From a virus: a stretch of 21,381 nucleotides of DNA. The notes beneath the pieces are model-generated. The model was not told the origin of the DNA, did no database searches, and saw nothing but the letters and a program-made list of their open reading frames with translations. The position numbers and the translations under genes are program-made. How positions within the stretch are numbered: position 1 is the first letter of the stretch; each line of letters opens with the position of its first letter. Below are positions 20,757 through 21,381 of the stretch, piece after piece. Location of the stretch: the IMG/VR virus record IMGVR_UViG_3300025598_000208, positions 1 through 21,381 of that record. The stretch is one strand, 5' to 3'.

Positions 20757-20910
20757 AGAAGTATATCGTGGATATGTAGAAATTGAAGCAAACTCACCAA
20801 GAGAGGCCGAAGAAATTGCAACAGAAAAGACTTGCTCAGGTGAAATAAATCCCGTCCAAGATTTTGATGGTAATACTTTTATTGATGCAGAGGAGATTGA
20901 AAATGCCTAA
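20731..20910 (+). CDS. Small Met-Pro protein 5, DpnD/PcfM-like
   Basis: 59 codons from ATG 20731, with GGAGG 5-8 bases upstream inside protein 4. It starts MPKYQVYVEEVYRGYVEIEA, then NSPREAEEIATEKTCSGEIN and ends FDGNTFIDAEEIENA. This is the clearest member of the family: V-E-I-E-A-N-S..EAEEIA followed by a G-x-I turn. Its C-terminal EIENA overlaps the start of the next gene in GAAAATGCC. Function unknown. Confidence 0.6.
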   Translation: MPKYQVYVEEVYRGYVEIEANSPREAEEIATEKTCSGEINPVQDFDGNTFIDAEEIENA

Positions 20911-21381
20911 TTGGTGCAATAACAACTTAGTTTTAACCCATAAAGACCCCGCTATGATGGAAAAAGCATTACAGGCTTGGAATGAGGATAAATTTTTATC
21001 TACCCTAGTGCCTGAGCCGGACTATACGAAGGTAAAAGTAAAACATACATTTCCTATGAATTATTCTACCGGTGAATTAAAAACAGAATTCGTTGATCCC
21101 GAACAAGCATGGTGGGATTGGCGAGTGCAGAATTGGGGAACAAAGTGGGATATTGGTGCTGGATCAGATGGTGCAAGGGTAGAAAAATTAAGAAAAGATG
21201 GAGCATTAGAAGTATTTTTTTGCTCCGCTTGGTCTCCTCCTACTGAGGCCTACACAACGCTAGTAGATATGGGTTTTGATGTAAGTGCTACTTATTACGA
21301 AGGCGGTTGCGGGTTTTGTGGAGAATTTGTAGATGGCCAAGATAATTGCTTTGAAATCAAAGGTAATTCTGATTGGGTTAG
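20903..21381 (+). CDS. DUF1281/Api92-like protein, 3' end outside window
   Basis: The frame opens at ATG 20903 and is open to the last base, so it is truncated by the window (159 complete codons). It begins MPNWCNNNLVLTHKDPAMME, continues with LVPEPDYTKVKV, then WWDWRVQNWGTKWDIGAGSD, SAWSPPTEAYTTLVDMGF and YYEGGCGFCGEF. The order MPNWC-N-L, VPxP, W-NWGTKW, AWSPP, YYExG-GF-G is that of the DUF1281 / Api92-like family, found on phages and plasmids, function unknown; a ferredoxin-like fold has been assigned to the Api92 C-terminus. It overlaps the previous gene by 8 bases. Confidence 0.75.
   Translation, partial: MPNWCNNNLVLTHKDPAMMEKALQAWNEDKFLSTLVPEPDYTKVKVKHTFPMNYSTGELKTEFVDPEQAWWDWRVQNWGTKWDIGAGSDGARVEKLRKDGALEVFFCSAWSPPTEAYTTLVDMGFDVSATYYEGGCGFCGEFVDGQDNCFEIKGNSDWV

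Noticed and set aside
1-21381. Lysogeny module
   Set aside because: No integrase, excisionase, attachment site or full CI-type repressor is visible in the window; the LexA-like protein alone is not enough to call a temperate phage.

Overview
The window is a stretch of a tailed double-stranded DNA phage genome (Caudoviricetes). It encodes a small and a large terminase subunit, a portal, a scaffold, a major capsid protein and virion proteins, and genes are packed tightly with few gaps. No integrase, tRNA, rRNA or bacterial housekeeping gene is visible. Moderate-to-low GC, freshwater-virome-type structural proteins, two LexA-type boxes (CTG-N10-CAG) and an FNR/Anr-type box point to a gamma- or betaproteobacterial host. 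A freshwater betaproteobacterium is my guess, not something the sequence proves.

Layout. (1) 1-2728, minus strand: distal virion genes, with Lys/Gly-rich proteins, a small membrane protein, a DUF6321-like protein and two beta-rich structural proteins, behind a good sigma70-type promoter at 2817-2845. (2) 2867-6492, plus strand, plus 6483-7124, minus strand: a glycan/methyl-modification cassette with a TPR glycosyltransferase, a GT9-like glycosyltransferase, a GT25 glycosyltransferase, a class I methyltransferase and an FkbM methyltransferase. It interrupts the structural genes on the opposite strand. (3) 7142-16701, minus strand: the packaging and head operon, running from the small terminase subunit through five tiny overlapping genes (one a LexA-type winged helix) to the large terminase subunit, portal, small helical protein, GroES-like co-chaperonin, scaffold-like protein, virion proteins and major capsid, then an intrinsic terminator. 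(4) 16702-17087: a divergent control region with two adjacent LexA-type boxes, three inverted repeats and an FNR-like box correctly spaced from an extended -10. (5) 17088-21381, plus strand: early-type accessory genes, most under 110 codons, in two blocks split by tandem terminators. The first holds an ArdC N-terminal-like antirestriction protein, a zinc ribbon and a one-span membrane protein. The second is a chain of small genes joined by a repeated RAAAATGCC junction and ends in a truncated DUF1281/Api92-like gene.

The main novelty candidates are the LexA-like DNA-binding protein without a protease domain together with tandem SOS-type boxes in front of the packaging operon, the FNR-type class II promoter geometry for the early genes, and the modular small-gene array with recurring start/stop junctions. 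Many genes were missed by a 60-codon cutoff and are given here from direct translation.
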